A stretch of DNA of 64,000 bases from an uncultured Lachnospiraceae bacterium (GCA_900549995.1 URQQ01000002.1:62001-126000), one strand, 5' to 3'. Shown: positions 8,320 to 17,122, counted from the stretch's first letter. Numbers and translations are program-made. Notes: generated by a model from the letters alone, not told the origin.

Positions 8320-8348
8320 AGTGTACCTTCCTTCATTCCAAATGTCAA
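8320..8348 (-). promoter_or_regulatory. Sigma-A promoter of the exchanger leader
   Basis: TTGACA (8343–8348), 17 bases, TACACT (8320–8325) on the minus strand, placing the transcript start just upstream of the aptamer. Confidence 0.75.
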
Positions 8349-8387
8349 GGCAGTTTGTATTTAATTCCATAAAAGAAAGGGGTCATT

Positions 8388-9068
8388 ATGACTTTTACAA
8401 TCTTATTCGAGGATCGTGATATCCTTGTCTGCATAAAACCTGAAAAAACGGCAGTCCAGAATTCAAAATCAGGGGTTCCCGATATGGTAAGCATTCTTAA
8501 GAATTATCTTCACCAAAATTCAACCCAAAAGGGGGAGCCTTATCTTGGCGTGATTCACCGGCTCGACCAGCCAGTGGCCGGAATTCTTGTATTTGCCAAA
8601 ACGCCCCGCGCGGCCAAAGAGCTGAACCGCCAGCTGCAAAACGGCGGTTTCGGAAAATATTACCTTGCGCTGCTCACAAAAAAGCCGGACGCCCCGGAGG
8701 GCACTCTGACAGACTATATGGTCAAAGACAGCCGCTCCAACACCTCCAGAATCTGCCCTGCCAGCACTCCTGGCGCTAAGAAGGCGGTTTTACATTATGA
8801 AATCATTCCCCGTACCGAAGAATTCTCCTTCCTCTCCGCTTTCGACACCCAGCTGCCTCTTGCCAACATTCATCTCGATACCGGACGCCATCATCAGATC
8901 CGTGTGCAGATGGCACACATGGGCTGTCCAATTGCCGGTGACCAGAAATATGGGCCTTCCTCTGCCTCAGAAAACAGTAAAAGTTACAAAACACTTGCAC
9001 TTTGGGCATACAGGCTGACTTTTATCCACCCTTTTACAAAAAAGCAGTTGGATTTCCGCCTTCCCTGA
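8388..9068 (+). CDS. RluA-family RNA pseudouridine synthase (short form)
   Basis: 226 residues. The catalytic motif HRLDQPVAG (about residues 56–64) contains the essential Asp that attacks the target uridine, and DTGRHHQIRVQMAHMGCPIAGDQKYG (quoted in overview; about 164–189) is the conserved C-terminal part of the RluA/RsuA fold. There is no N-terminal S4 domain, so this is the minimal catalytic form. The target could be rRNA or tRNA and cannot be told from the sequence. It is a single gene on the plus strand, divergent from the exchanger, started by GAAAGGGG and an ATG and closed by a strong hairpin. Confidence 0.88.
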   Translation: MTFTILFEDRDILVCIKPEKTAVQNSKSGVPDMVSILKNYLHQNSTQKGEPYLGVIHRLDQPVAGILVFAKTPRAAKELNRQLQNGGFGKYYLALLTKKPDAPEGTLTDYMVKDSRSNTSRICPASTPGAKKAVLHYEIIPRTEEFSFLSAFDTQLPLANIHLDTGRHHQIRVQMAHMGCPIAGDQKYGPSSASENSKSYKTLALWAYRLTFIHPFTKKQLDFRLP

Positions 9069-9106
9069 AAGCATGCTTTCGGGGGGGCTTCACCGCAGTC
9101 CTTACA

Positions 9107-9154
9107 CAGAAAAGGACATTCTCAGTTCTTCCTGTCTGAGGATGTCCTTTTCTG
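9107..9154. terminator. Long stem-loop between the pseudouridine synthase and spoVG
   Basis: CAGAAAAGGACAT and ATGTCCTTTTCTG pair perfectly, with an inner CTCAG/CTGAG pairing across one mismatch. The two genes converge here, and the stem carries its T-tract within the arm, so it probably ends transcription from both sides. A perfect 14-base palindrome (9067–9080) overlaps the upstream stop codon. Confidence 0.65.
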
Positions 9155-9175
9155 CCTCTCAATCACAACCAGCCC

Positions 9176-9454
9176 CTATTCTTCCGCTGCCGGTTCCTCC
9201 TGGAGCGCTTCTTCATATTTCTCAAGAATAATACTCTGAATCCGCTCTCTCGTTGAAGAGTTAATTGGATGCGCAATATCTCGATATTCGCCGTCTAATG
9301 CTTTCTTGCTAGGCATAGCAATAAAAAGTCCTTTTTCGCCCTCAATCACTTTGATGTCATGGACAACAAATTCTTCGTCCATAGTAATCGAGACAACTGC
9401 CTTTAACTTACCTTCTTTTGCAACTTTACGTACGCGTACATCTGTGATCTGCAT
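9176..9454 (-). CDS. spoVG: SpoVG, septation/global RNA-binding regulator
   Basis: 92 residues. The start MQITDVRVRKV, the central FVVHDIKVIEGEKGLFIAMPS region and RDIAHPINSSTRERI are near-consensus for SpoVG. In Bacillus and Staphylococcus SpoVG affects asymmetric septation, capsule and virulence gene expression and binds nucleic acid. The C-terminus ends in an acidic Glu/Ala tail typical of the family. It lies 34 bases downstream of glgD on the same strand, so it may be the last gene of a glgC–glgD–spoVG unit. AAAGGGG lies 7 bases before the start. Confidence 0.95.
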   Translation of the reverse strand: MQITDVRVRKVAKEGKLKAVVSITMDEEFVVHDIKVIEGEKGLFIAMPSKKALDGEYRDIAHPINSSTRERIQSIILEKYEEALQEEPAAEE

Positions 9455-9488
9455 ATCGTTTAGCCCCTTTCTAGTCCTGCATCACTCT

Positions 9489-10607
9489 TTATAATGCATA
9501 TCTCTCGTTTTTTTCTACGACTACTTTCACCCCATTTTCACCCACATGGCGCGTATTCGCACGGATTGTGTCACGACTTTCTACAATACAATTCTCAATA
9601 TATGTATTGTCCCCGAGATAAACGTCGTTCAGAATAATCGAATTCTTGATCACACAATTATTACCCACAAACACTTTTTTAAACAAGATAGAGTTTTCCA
9701 CGGTACCATTAATAATAGAACCGCTTGCCACAAGACTATTCTTCACGGCGGAACCTGGATTATACTTCGCCGGCGGCATATCGCTCGCCTTAGAATAGAT
9801 ATCCGGGCTTGTCTTAAAGAAATACTGACGTACTTCTGGCTTTAAGAAATCCATATTTGTCTGATAATAGGCATCTACTGTGGCAACGTTGCTCCAGTAA
9901 TCTTTTATCTTATAGCCGTATATCTTCTTCAAATTCTTATATCTGATTAAGATATCGGTTACAAAATCATGTCTTTCTTCCTCTGCACAATGCTCGATCA
10001 GATCAATCAGCTGTCTTCTTCTGATAATATAAATCCCTGCCGATATTGTATTAGAGTTTGCCACCATTGGCTTTTCCTCGAACTCCTGGATACGCATCGT
10101 CTCATCCATCTTGAGTGTACCAAAACGGCTCGCATCTTCACTTGGATCAAGGTCTTTACATACAACCGTAATATCCGCTTTTTTTGCTATATGGTATTCC
10201 AGCACTTTGTTGTAATCCATTTTATAAATAGCATCCCCTGAGGTAATGATGACATATGGCTCATGGGACTGTTTCAGGAAATCAAGGTTCTGGTAAATCG
10301 CATCTGCAGTTCCGCGGTACCAGTATCCATTGTCTGCCGTGATCGTAGGTGTGAAGACAAACAATCCTCCCTGCTTTCTTCCGAAATCCCACCACTTGGA
10401 AGAGTTCAGATGCTCATTCAGTGATCTTGCATTATACTGTGTTAAAACAGCAACTTTCTGAACGTGAGAATTGGACATATTACTGAGGGCAAAATCAATC
10501 GCTCTGTAACTTCCTGCAATCGGCATAGCCGCTACCGCACGTCTGTGAGTCAGTTCTCTCATCTTGTTGCTGTTACCGCCCGCTAAAATAATCCCTACTG
10601 CTCTCAT
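9489..10607 (-). CDS. glgD: Glucose-1-phosphate adenylyltransferase, GlgD subunit
   Basis: 372 residues. It has the ADP-glucose pyrophosphorylase fold: a nucleotide-binding N-terminus (RAVGIILAGGNSNKMRELT) and a C-terminal left-handed beta helix recognisable by hexapeptide repeats (VKNSLVASGSIINGTVENS region, about 285–340). Compared with GlgC several catalytic-loop residues differ (NSNKMR instead of QGSRL), as in other GlgD proteins, which act as non- or weakly catalytic partners that stimulate GlgC. The ATG overlaps the glgC stop codon (TAATG), so the two are translationally coupled. It supplies ADP-glucose for glycogen. Confidence 0.95.
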   Translation of the reverse strand: MRAVGIILAGGNSNKMRELTHRRAVAAMPIAGSYRAIDFALSNMSNSHVQKVAVLTQYNARSLNEHLNSSKWWDFGRKQGGLFVFTPTITADNGYWYRGTADAIYQNLDFLKQSHEPYVIITSGDAIYKMDYNKVLEYHIAKKADITVVCKDLDPSEDASRFGTLKMDETMRIQEFEEKPMVANSNTISAGIYIIRRRQLIDLIEHCAEEERHDFVTDILIRYKNLKKIYGYKIKDYWSNVATVDAYYQTNMDFLKPEVRQYFFKTSPDIYSKASDMPPAKYNPGSAVKNSLVASGSIINGTVENSILFKKVFVGNNCVIKNSIILNDVYLGDNTYIENCIVESRDTIRANTRHVGENGVKVVVEKNERYAL

Positions 10608-11878
10608 TATCTCTCACCTGCCTTTATCAATGTCTCACCGCTGTCTAATTTTCCGTCTTTATAATCCTCTTTTTCTGTAACACCGCTGATCGCAGTATTC
10701 TTTCCGATCTGTACATCGGATGGAATCACAGAATTTTCACCGATTGTCACAAGTCCAAAAGAATATACCTGCGGTTTCTCTTTATTCGGAACATCACTTC
10801 CAATTCCCAGGGTTACATTGTCGCCAATCACTGTACTTTCTGCAATAATGGCTTTGTCAACTACACAGTTATCTCCGATCGTTACATCCTGCATGATAAT
10901 GGAATCACGTACCACGGCACCCTTGCCGATTGTGACACCGGAACCGATTACCGAATTATGTACTTCTCCATAGAGTTCCGAACCATCTCCGATAATACTC
11001 TTCTCAACGACAGACTGTTCAGAAATATACTGCGGAGGAATCAGATTGCTGTTTGTGTATATTTTCCAGAATTCCTCATAAAGGTTAAACTCAGGAATGA
11101 TGTCGATCAATTCCATATTTGCTTCCCAATAAGATCCAAGTGTTCCTACATCTTTCCAATATCCATTATATTCATAAGCAAAGAGCCTGTCCCCTTTTTC
11201 ATGGCAATATGGAATAATATGTTTTCCAAAGTCACAGGCCGGCTGATCTTTCAATTTTAAAAGTGCCTCTTTTAATACTGGCCAGCTGAAAATGTAAATA
11301 CCCATGGAAGCCAGATTGCTGCTTGGATGTTCCGGTTTTTCCTCAAACTGCTTAATTCTGCTTTCGTCATCAGTAACAACAATTCCAAACCTGCTTGCTT
11401 CTTCAATCGGTACCGGCATTGCCGCGATTGTTACATCTGCATTATGCTCTTTGTGGAAATCAAGCATCACTTCGTAATCCATCTTATAAATATGGTCACC
11501 TGACAAAATCAATACGTAATCGGGGTTATAATTCTCCATGTAATCCAAATTCTGGTAAATCGCATTCGCAGTTCCTGTATACCATTCACTGCTCGTGCTC
11601 TTCTCATATGGTGGCAGAACTGTTACCCCCCCGATATTCCGGTCTAAATCCCACGGAATACCAATTCCGATATGAGTGTTCAGCCTGAGTGGCTGATACT
11701 GTGTCAATACTCCTACTGTGTCAATCCCAGAATTTATACAATTGCTCAGCGGGAAATCAATAATTCTGTATTTTCCGCCAAATGCAACCGCTGGTTTTGC
11801 TACTTTTGCTGTGAGTACTCCTAATCTGCTGCCTTGTCCGCCAGCCAATAGCATCGCTATCATTTCTTTTTTTATCAT
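10607..11878 (-). CDS. glgC: Glucose-1-phosphate adenylyltransferase, GlgC catalytic subunit
   Basis: 423 residues from the ATG at 11878, chosen because AAAGGGGTG precedes it by about 6 bases; a longer in-frame start 30 bases upstream is unsupported. The catalytic signature AMLLAGGQGSRLGVLT (residues 7–22), KPAVAFGGKYRIIDF (about 27–41) and the sugar-phosphate region FEEKPEHP (about 167) are intact. The C-terminal beta helix spans about 290–390. It makes ADP-glucose from glucose 1-phosphate and ATP, the committed step of glycogen synthesis, together with GlgD. No other glg gene lies next to it. Confidence 0.96.
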   Translation of the reverse strand: MIKKEMIAMLLAGGQGSRLGVLTAKVAKPAVAFGGKYRIIDFPLSNCINSGIDTVGVLTQYQPLRLNTHIGIGIPWDLDRNIGGVTVLPPYEKSTSSEWYTGTANAIYQNLDYMENYNPDYVLILSGDHIYKMDYEVMLDFHKEHNADVTIAAMPVPIEEASRFGIVVTDDESRIKQFEEKPEHPSSNLASMGIYIFSWPVLKEALLKLKDQPACDFGKHIIPYCHEKGDRLFAYEYNGYWKDVGTLGSYWEANMELIDIIPEFNLYEEFWKIYTNSNLIPPQYISEQSVVEKSIIGDGSELYGEVHNSVIGSGVTIGKGAVVRDSIIMQDVTIGDNCVVDKAIIAESTVIGDNVTLGIGSDVPNKEKPQVYSFGLVTIGENSVIPSDVQIGKNTAISGVTEKEDYKDGKLDSGETLIKAGER

Positions 11879-11911
11879 ACCGTCACCCCTTTTCAGTATT
11901 TTGGTCATTTA

Positions 11912-11940
11912 AGTATATCACACTTTGCGAATAACGTGAA
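11912..11940 (-). promoter_or_regulatory. Promoter of glgC (extended -10)
   Basis: On the minus strand TATACT (11912–11917) preceded by TGA (extended -10), with a 17-base spacer to TTCACG (11935–11940). Confidence 0.65.
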
Positions 11941-12105
11941 CATATTTTACAAAAAAATCCATATTTTTCTTTACTTTTTATGTAAATATAACAAACACTT
12001 GTCCCTTGTTTAAATTCGCTATGTTAATTATACTATGCATCAGCACTAAAGAAAATGCATTTTTTCGAATTTTTATTCAAATTTTTTCCATATTTGTTAC
12101 AATTA

Positions 12106-12229
12106 AGCCATGCACGAAGAATAATGAGATATTCGGCGCAAGCTTGCTTGCAGAGGATATCCCATTATTCTTCGTATGCGGCGTAAGCCGCACTGAGATT
12201 TCGCTCAGCGGAATCGAAGTGGCATGGCT
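12106..12229. repeat. Structured palindromic intergenic repeat, copy A
   Basis: Outer arms AGCCATGC (12106–12113) and GCATGGCT (12222–12229) enclose 13-base perfect inner arms (12114–12126 with 12163–12175) around a core GCAAGCTTGCTT (12138–12149), plus two small hairpins (GCGGC/GCCGC and GAG/CTC). The same core and the GCATGGCT end recur in the repeats at 33946–34150. It fills the space between the divergent glgC and murC. An apparent open frame across it is not considered a gene. Confidence 0.7.
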
Positions 12230-12323
12230 GAATTCGCAGACCGGACATTATCTTTACATTTTTTCAGGATACAGTTATAATAAATAAAAAACTATAACCC
12301 ATACAGAACAGGAAGTGTATTTC

Positions 12324-13703
12324 ATGTATAAAATTGATTTTTCAAACCCCATTCATATTCATTTTATCGGTATCGGCGGAATCAGCATGAGCGGTCTTGC
12401 CGAAATTCTTCTCAAAGAAGGCTTTGCCGTATCCGGATCTGACTCAAAAGAATCCGCTCTTACCAATCATCTGAAAGAAAAAGGCGCCCGCATATTCTAC
12501 GGACAGAAGGCAGATAATATCTCTGACGGAATTGATGCTGTCGTTTATACTGCGGCTATCCATGAAGATAACCCGGAATATGCAGAAGTAAAGCGCCGTC
12601 AGATTCCGATGCTGTCGCGCGCAGAACTCCTCGGCCAGCTTATGCTGAACTATAAACTCCCAATCGCCATCTCCGGAACCCACGGAAAAACGACAACAAC
12701 TTCCATGCTTTCTCACATCCTGCTTGAGGGTAATACAGATCCGACAATCTCTGTCGGCGGTATACTGAAAGCAATCGGCGGCAATATCCGTGTCGGAAAT
12801 TCTGACATATTTGTGACAGAAGCCTGTGAATACACGAACAGCTTTCTTCATTTTTTTCCAAAAATCAGCATTATATTAAATATAGAAGAAGACCATATGG
12901 ACTTTTTTAAAGACCTGAATGATATTCGGAACTCTTTCCGCAGATTTTCCGAACTTCTTCCAGAAGACGGAACACTGATTATTAACGGAGATATCGATCA
13001 TTATGAAGAAATCACTGCCGGGCTTTCCTGCCGTGTCATCACTTACGGTTCTGCTCCTTCCTGCGATTACAGTGCATGCAATCTCTGCTACGATGAGATG
13101 GGACGCGCCGCATTTGACCTGATGGAACAGGGAACTGTCACCAGCCATGTGACTTTGTCTGTCACAGGAGATCATAACATCTCCAATGCACTTGCATCGA
13201 TCGCTGCGGCCAGGCTTCTTGGTCTTTCAATGGATACGATCCAAAAGGGTCTCCTGTCGTTCACAGGAACCAACCGACGTTTTGAATATAAGGGTGAGAA
13301 GAATGGTTTTACCATTATCGATGATTATGCACACCATCCGACAGAAATACGGGCAACATTAAACGCATCCAGACATTATCCCCACAAAGAGCTGTGGTGC
13401 GTATTCCAGCCGCACACTTATACACGTACGAAAGCATTTTTCCAGGACTTCGCCAAAGCCCTCTCACTTGCGGATCACGTCATTCTTGCTGACATCTATG
13501 CCGCTCGTGAAACCGACACACTTGGCGTGTCATCAGAACAGCTTTCAGAAACCATTCAGTCTCTTGGAACCGATTCTCATTATTTTCCGTCATTTCAGGC
13601 TATCAAAGAATTTATAACGGAAAATTGCAAAAAAGGGGACTTGTTGATAACTATGGGAGCCGGAGACGTTGTAAACATTGGGGAAGAACTTTTAAACGCA
13701 TAG
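12324..13703 (+). CDS. murC: UDP-N-acetylmuramate–L-alanine ligase
   Basis: 459 residues from the ATG at 12324, preceded by AGGAAG with an 8-base gap. The N-terminal Rossmann segment HFIGIGGISMSGLAE is the Mur UDP-binding loop. The P-loop ISGTHGKTTTTSMLSH lies near residue 116 and the central EACEYTNSFLHF and NIEEDHMDFF segments follow, with the C-terminal FQPHTYTRTKAF (about 372–383) typical of MurC. It ligates L-Ala to UDP-MurNAc in the cytoplasm using ATP, the first step of the peptidoglycan stem peptide. The stop codon abuts a cluster of DnaA boxes. Confidence 0.97.
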   Translation: MYKIDFSNPIHIHFIGIGGISMSGLAEILLKEGFAVSGSDSKESALTNHLKEKGARIFYGQKADNISDGIDAVVYTAAIHEDNPEYAEVKRRQIPMLSRAELLGQLMLNYKLPIAISGTHGKTTTTSMLSHILLEGNTDPTISVGGILKAIGGNIRVGNSDIFVTEACEYTNSFLHFFPKISIILNIEEDHMDFFKDLNDIRNSFRRFSELLPEDGTLIINGDIDHYEEITAGLSCRVITYGSAPSCDYSACNLCYDEMGRAAFDLMEQGTVTSHVTLSVTGDHNISNALASIAAARLLGLSMDTIQKGLLSFTGTNRRFEYKGEKNGFTIIDDYAHHPTEIRATLNASRHYPHKELWCVFQPHTYTRTKAFFQDFAKALSLADHVILADIYAARETDTLGVSSEQLSETIQSLGTDSHYFPSFQAIKEFITENCKKGDLLITMGAGDVVNIGEELLNA

Positions 13704-13735
13704 TTATCCACATTATCCACAGAATTTTATCCACA
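13704..13735 (+). promoter_or_regulatory. Three perfect DnaA boxes
   Basis: TTATCCACA occurs three times in 32 bases, all on the plus strand: 13704–13712, 13713–13721 (directly abutting) and 13727–13735. Each matches the consensus DnaA 9-mer exactly. They lie between murC and the dnaD/dnaI-like replication genes, about 50 bases upstream of the latter's -10 element. Confidence 0.85.
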
Positions 13736-13737
13736 AA

Positions 13738-13779
13738 AAAGCCGTTTTTTAGGTTCAAAAATGCTTTTTCAACGGCTTT
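13738..13779 (+). terminator. Terminator of murC
   Basis: AAAGCCGTT (13738–13746) pairs with AACGGCTTT (13771–13779), followed by CTTG. It starts two bases after the last DnaA box and has T-rich loop sequence, so termination is likely but the T-run is short. Confidence 0.55.
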
Positions 13780-13784
13780 CTTGA

Positions 13785-13793
13785 TGCTATAAT
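13785..13793 (+). promoter_or_regulatory. Extended -10 promoter of the dnaD operon
   Basis: TGC followed by a perfect TATAAT (13788–13793); the -35 region is weak. It is about 50 bases before the dnaD-like ATG and just downstream of the DnaA boxes. Confidence 0.6.
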
Positions 13794-13844
13794 ACCAAGT
13801 ACACGAATGAGAGAACGAAACTTGGAAAGGGCAGGGAATGCATC

Positions 13845-14915
13845 ATGAAAACACTTACGTTAAGAAATCGCTTTCAAGGAAACAGTACCATCATTGAAAA
13901 CGGATTTATCGATTATTATATGTCGGAGGCAAATGGAGAGTATGTAAAAGTATACTTATTTTTACTGCGCCATCTGAACAATCCGGGCATTTCCCTGACT
14001 ATTTCTACAATTGCAGACTGTCTGGGCGATACGGAGCGTGATGTTCTGAGAGCCCTGGGATACTGGGAAACTGAGGGGCTTCTTGCCATCGACTATGATG
14101 AAGATGGTAAAGTCGCTGCTCTGGAACTTCTGGACATCCCTGCATCTGCACAGAACACTGAGGGGGGTTCCCTGCAGGCAGACCCTGAAGAGCCAGTCTC
14201 TGATATTCATCCGGAACAGGAAGCAGTTTCTTCTGCGGATCATACCATGGAAGTTCCTGCCGCACCGGTAAAAACGGCCAAAGAGCGTAAAGAATTAAAG
14301 CAGCTCCTGTTTGTAGCAGAACAGTACCTTGGAAAAACACTTTCCAAGACCGATGTTGATACAATTACATATTTTCATGACGGTCTGCAGTTTTCCACAG
14401 ATTTAATTGAGTATCTGATTGAATACTGTGTTGACAATGACCACAAAAGCATGCATTATATTAAAAGTGTGGCTTTGGCATGGGCGGACAGGCATATTAC
14501 GACTGTCTCGGAGGCAAAACAGGTTTCCAGTGCATATAATAAAAACTGCTATACCGTTTTAAAGGCATTCGGAATCTCCGGGCGCGGACCCGCTGCTGCT
14601 GAATTAAGCTACATAAAAAAATGGACACAGGAATATGGTTTTGCACTTGACCTGATATCAGAAGCCTGCAACCGTACAATTGCAAGCACGCATCAGCCAA
14701 GTTTTGAATATGCTGACACCATTCTTACAAACTGGTTAAAACATAAAGTACACAGCGTTTCAGATGTTCTTGCACTGGATGAAGCTTACCAGCGCGAAAA
14801 AAATACCCGGAAGACTGCCGCACCAAAGCAGCCATCTTCCAATAAATTCAATAACTTTCAGGGACGTTCCTATGACCTGGATTCTCTGGAAGCCCAGCTG
14901 TTAAAGAGCAAATAG
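13845..14915 (+). CDS. DnaD/DnaB-domain replication protein
   Basis: 356 residues. The N-terminal 90 residues resemble the winged-helix part of DnaD (FIDYYMSEANGEYVKVYLFLLRHL…, DTERDVLRALGYWETEGLL). After a low-complexity linker (about 105–145) two DnaD C-terminal domains follow. The conserved helix with the YxxxI/W pattern is visible in SYIKKWTQEYGFALDLISEACNRT (about 258–281, quoted for the helix) and the FEYADTILTNWLKHKVHSV stretch (about 285–303). In Bacillus DnaD and DnaB help load DnaC helicase at oriC and restart forks. It is followed after 24 bases by an ATPase of the DnaI/DnaC loader type, which strengthens the assignment. Confidence 0.85.
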   Translation: MKTLTLRNRFQGNSTIIENGFIDYYMSEANGEYVKVYLFLLRHLNNPGISLTISTIADCLGDTERDVLRALGYWETEGLLAIDYDEDGKVAALELLDIPASAQNTEGGSLQADPEEPVSDIHPEQEAVSSADHTMEVPAAPVKTAKERKELKQLLFVAEQYLGKTLSKTDVDTITYFHDGLQFSTDLIEYLIEYCVDNDHKSMHYIKSVALAWADRHITTVSEAKQVSSAYNKNCYTVLKAFGISGRGPAAAELSYIKKWTQEYGFALDLISEACNRTIASTHQPSFEYADTILTNWLKHKVHSVSDVLALDEAYQREKNTRKTAAPKQPSSNKFNNFQGRSYDLDSLEAQLLKSK

Positions 14916-14939
14916 TCACCGTTTTAAAGGAGGCCCGCT

Positions 14940-15923
14940 TTGGCACTTAAAAATTCTCAGTACGATAAAATCATGCGTACTTATGAAGAAAAACAGTATA
15001 TCAGCCGCAACAGGCTCCACAAGCGCTATGAGGAGGTATACGCGGCAATTCCTTCTATAAAGGAGCTGGATAACTCCATCTCTGAGCTCAGTGTCTCTCA
15101 GGCCCGTAAACTGCTCAATGGGGATGAGCACGCTTTAACATCCTTAAAGGAACAGATCAACACGCTTTCTGCAAAGCGTGTTCTTCTGTTGAAAGAAAAC
15201 GGTTTTCCCGCCGATTACCTGACTCCTCATTATGAATGTCCGGATTGCCAGGATACAGGTTATGCCGGGGGGAAAAAATGCCACTGTTTTAAAAAAGCTG
15301 TGATTGAACTGCTTTACGCACAGTCGAATCTGAAAAACATTACAGAAGAGGAAAACTTTAATACATTTTCATTAAACTACTATTCTAAAAACCATATGGA
15401 TCCCAAAACCGGACGTTCTTCATACCAGGCAGCACAGGAAGCACTTCTGATCTGCCACGAATTTGCTGATACTTTCGGCAAAGATTTTAAAAATCTGTTT
15501 CTCTATGGAGATACCGGGGTCGGGAAAACATTTCTTGCAAACTGTATTGCGAAACAATTGATGGATCATTCTTATTCCGTTATCTACTTTACCGCCTTTG
15601 AACTTTTCGACATCTTTGCAAAAAGTAAATTTCAGAAAGACGACGAAGCCGAATCTATGTACGAGCATATATTTGACTGTGATCTGCTCATTATTGACGA
15701 TCTGGGAACTGAGTTATCCAACTCATTTACCACATCGCAGCTGTTTTTGTGCCTGAATGAACGGCTGCTCCGCCACCGCTCCACAATCATATCAACCAAT
15801 CTTTCACTGGAAGCTCTGGTGGACCTGTATTCTGAAAGAACTTTTTCCAGAATTACAAGTAACTTTACAATGTTAAAATTAACAGGCGATGATATTCGTA
15901 TTAAAAAGAAACTAATGAAATAA
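14940..15923 (+). CDS. DnaI/DnaC-like helicase loader ATPase
   Basis: 327 residues starting at a TTG: AAAGGAGG lies 6 bases before it, while the next ATG (33 bases in) has no ribosome site. The N-terminal 95 residues are helical, followed by a cysteine cluster CPDCQDTGY…CHC (about 100–116) that probably binds zinc, as in DnaI. The AAA+ core has Walker A GDTGVGKTFLAN (about 190), Walker B LLIIDDLGTE (about 250) and a sensor 1 STNLS (about 288). Such proteins hold the replicative helicase open and load it on DNA. It is part of the dnaD-like–loader–prs run. Confidence 0.9.
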   Translation: MALKNSQYDKIMRTYEEKQYISRNRLHKRYEEVYAAIPSIKELDNSISELSVSQARKLLNGDEHALTSLKEQINTLSAKRVLLLKENGFPADYLTPHYECPDCQDTGYAGGKKCHCFKKAVIELLYAQSNLKNITEEENFNTFSLNYYSKNHMDPKTGRSSYQAAQEALLICHEFADTFGKDFKNLFLYGDTGVGKTFLANCIAKQLMDHSYSVIYFTAFELFDIFAKSKFQKDDEAESMYEHIFDCDLLIIDDLGTELSNSFTTSQLFLCLNERLLRHRSTIISTNLSLEALVDLYSERTFSRITSNFTMLKLTGDDIRIKKKLMK

Positions 15924-15937
15924 CAGGGAGGACAATC

Positions 15938-17122
15938 ATGTTACACCGTACAGAACGTAATCTAGAAAATATTCCAGTGGGATCTCTTGGTATGATACCG
16001 CTTAACGGCTGCCAGGAGATGGGGAAAAGAGTCGATGACTATCTCGTGAAATGGAGACACGAGGATGGGCATGAGCACAAAAACGATGTGGCTTATACCG
16101 GTTATGAAAAAGACTCCTATATTGTAAACACCAATGTTCCACGTTTTGGTTCAGGGGAAGCCAAAGGAATTATCAATGACTCCGTACGAGGAAAAGACTT
16201 GTACCTTATGGTAGACGTCTGCAATTACAGTGAGACTTATTCACTCTCAGGGCATATAAACCATATGTCACCTGATGATCATTTCCAGAATCTGAAAAGA
16301 ATCATTGCCGCTGTAGGCGGAAAAGCCAGACGTCTCAATGTCATCATGCCGTTTTTGTACGAAAGCCGTCAGCATAAGAGAAGTTCCCGTGAATCACTGG
16401 ACTGTGCACTGGCACTTCAGGAACTTGTCCGCATGGGAGTTGACAATATCATTACATTTGACGCTCATGATCCGCGAGTGCAGAATGCGATTCCACTTCA
16501 TGGATTTGAGACTGTCCGTCCTACCTACCAGTTTATCAAAGGTCTTCTCAGAAGCGTTCCTGACCTTCAGATCGACAGCCAGCATATGATGGTCATCAGT
16601 CCTGATGAAGGCGCTACAAGCCGCGCAATTTATATGGCCAATGTCCTCGGCCTTGACATGGGTATGTTCTACAAACGCCGTGATTACACGAAAGTTGTAG
16701 GCGGACGCAACCCGATTGTTGCTCATGAATTCCTCGGCGCATCTGTTGAGAATAAGGATGTGATCATCATCGACGATATGATCTCTTCCGGCGACAGTAT
16801 TCTGGATGTTGCCAAACAGTTGAAAGAGCGCAAAGCCAGACGAATCTATGCTGCCGCTACTTTCGGATTGTTCACCAATGGCCTTGAGAAATTCGATCAG
16901 GCTTACGAACAGGGCCTGATCAACGGAATCCTCACAACGAATCTGATCTATCAGACTCCGGAGCTTCTCAGCAAGCCTTACTATATCAACTGTGACCTGA
17001 GTAAATATATTGCCCTCCTGATCGATACATTGAACCACGACGGTTCCATCAGCAGTATTCTGAATCCGAATGAGCGTATTCAGAATGTTGTCGGCAAATA
17101 CCAGAGAGGCGAAGCGATCTAG
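15938..17122 (+). CDS. prs: Ribose-phosphate pyrophosphokinase (long clostridial form)
   Basis: 394 residues, longer than the ~315 of classical PrsA; this extended form with an N-terminal extension is usual in Lachnospiraceae. Conserved parts are the catalytic flexible-loop region KRRDYTK (about 245), the PRPP-binding loop VIIIDDMISSGDSILDVA (about 278–295) and the RQHKRSSRES region (about 148). It makes PRPP from ribose 5-phosphate and ATP for nucleotide, His and Trp synthesis. A GGGAGGAC site precedes the ATG. It lies 14 bases after the loader gene and ends in a strong bidirectional terminator. Confidence 0.93.
   Translation: MLHRTERNLENIPVGSLGMIPLNGCQEMGKRVDDYLVKWRHEDGHEHKNDVAYTGYEKDSYIVNTNVPRFGSGEAKGIINDSVRGKDLYLMVDVCNYSETYSLSGHINHMSPDDHFQNLKRIIAAVGGKARRLNVIMPFLYESRQHKRSSRESLDCALALQELVRMGVDNIITFDAHDPRVQNAIPLHGFETVRPTYQFIKGLLRSVPDLQIDSQHMMVISPDEGATSRAIYMANVLGLDMGMFYKRRDYTKVVGGRNPIVAHEFLGASVENKDVIIIDDMISSGDSILDVAKQLKERKARRIYAAATFGLFTNGLEKFDQAYEQGLINGILTTNLIYQTPELLSKPYYINCDLSKYIALLIDTLNHDGSISSILNPNERIQNVVGKYQRGEAI

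Noticed and set aside
12006..12287. 93-codon open frame between glgC and murC
   Set aside because: Most of it is the palindromic repeat copy A, and it lacks a ribosome site.
13704..13735. Origin of replication
   Set aside because: There are only three boxes in one orientation, with no dnaA, dnaN, recF or rpmH nearby; a regulatory role at the loader operon is a better fit.
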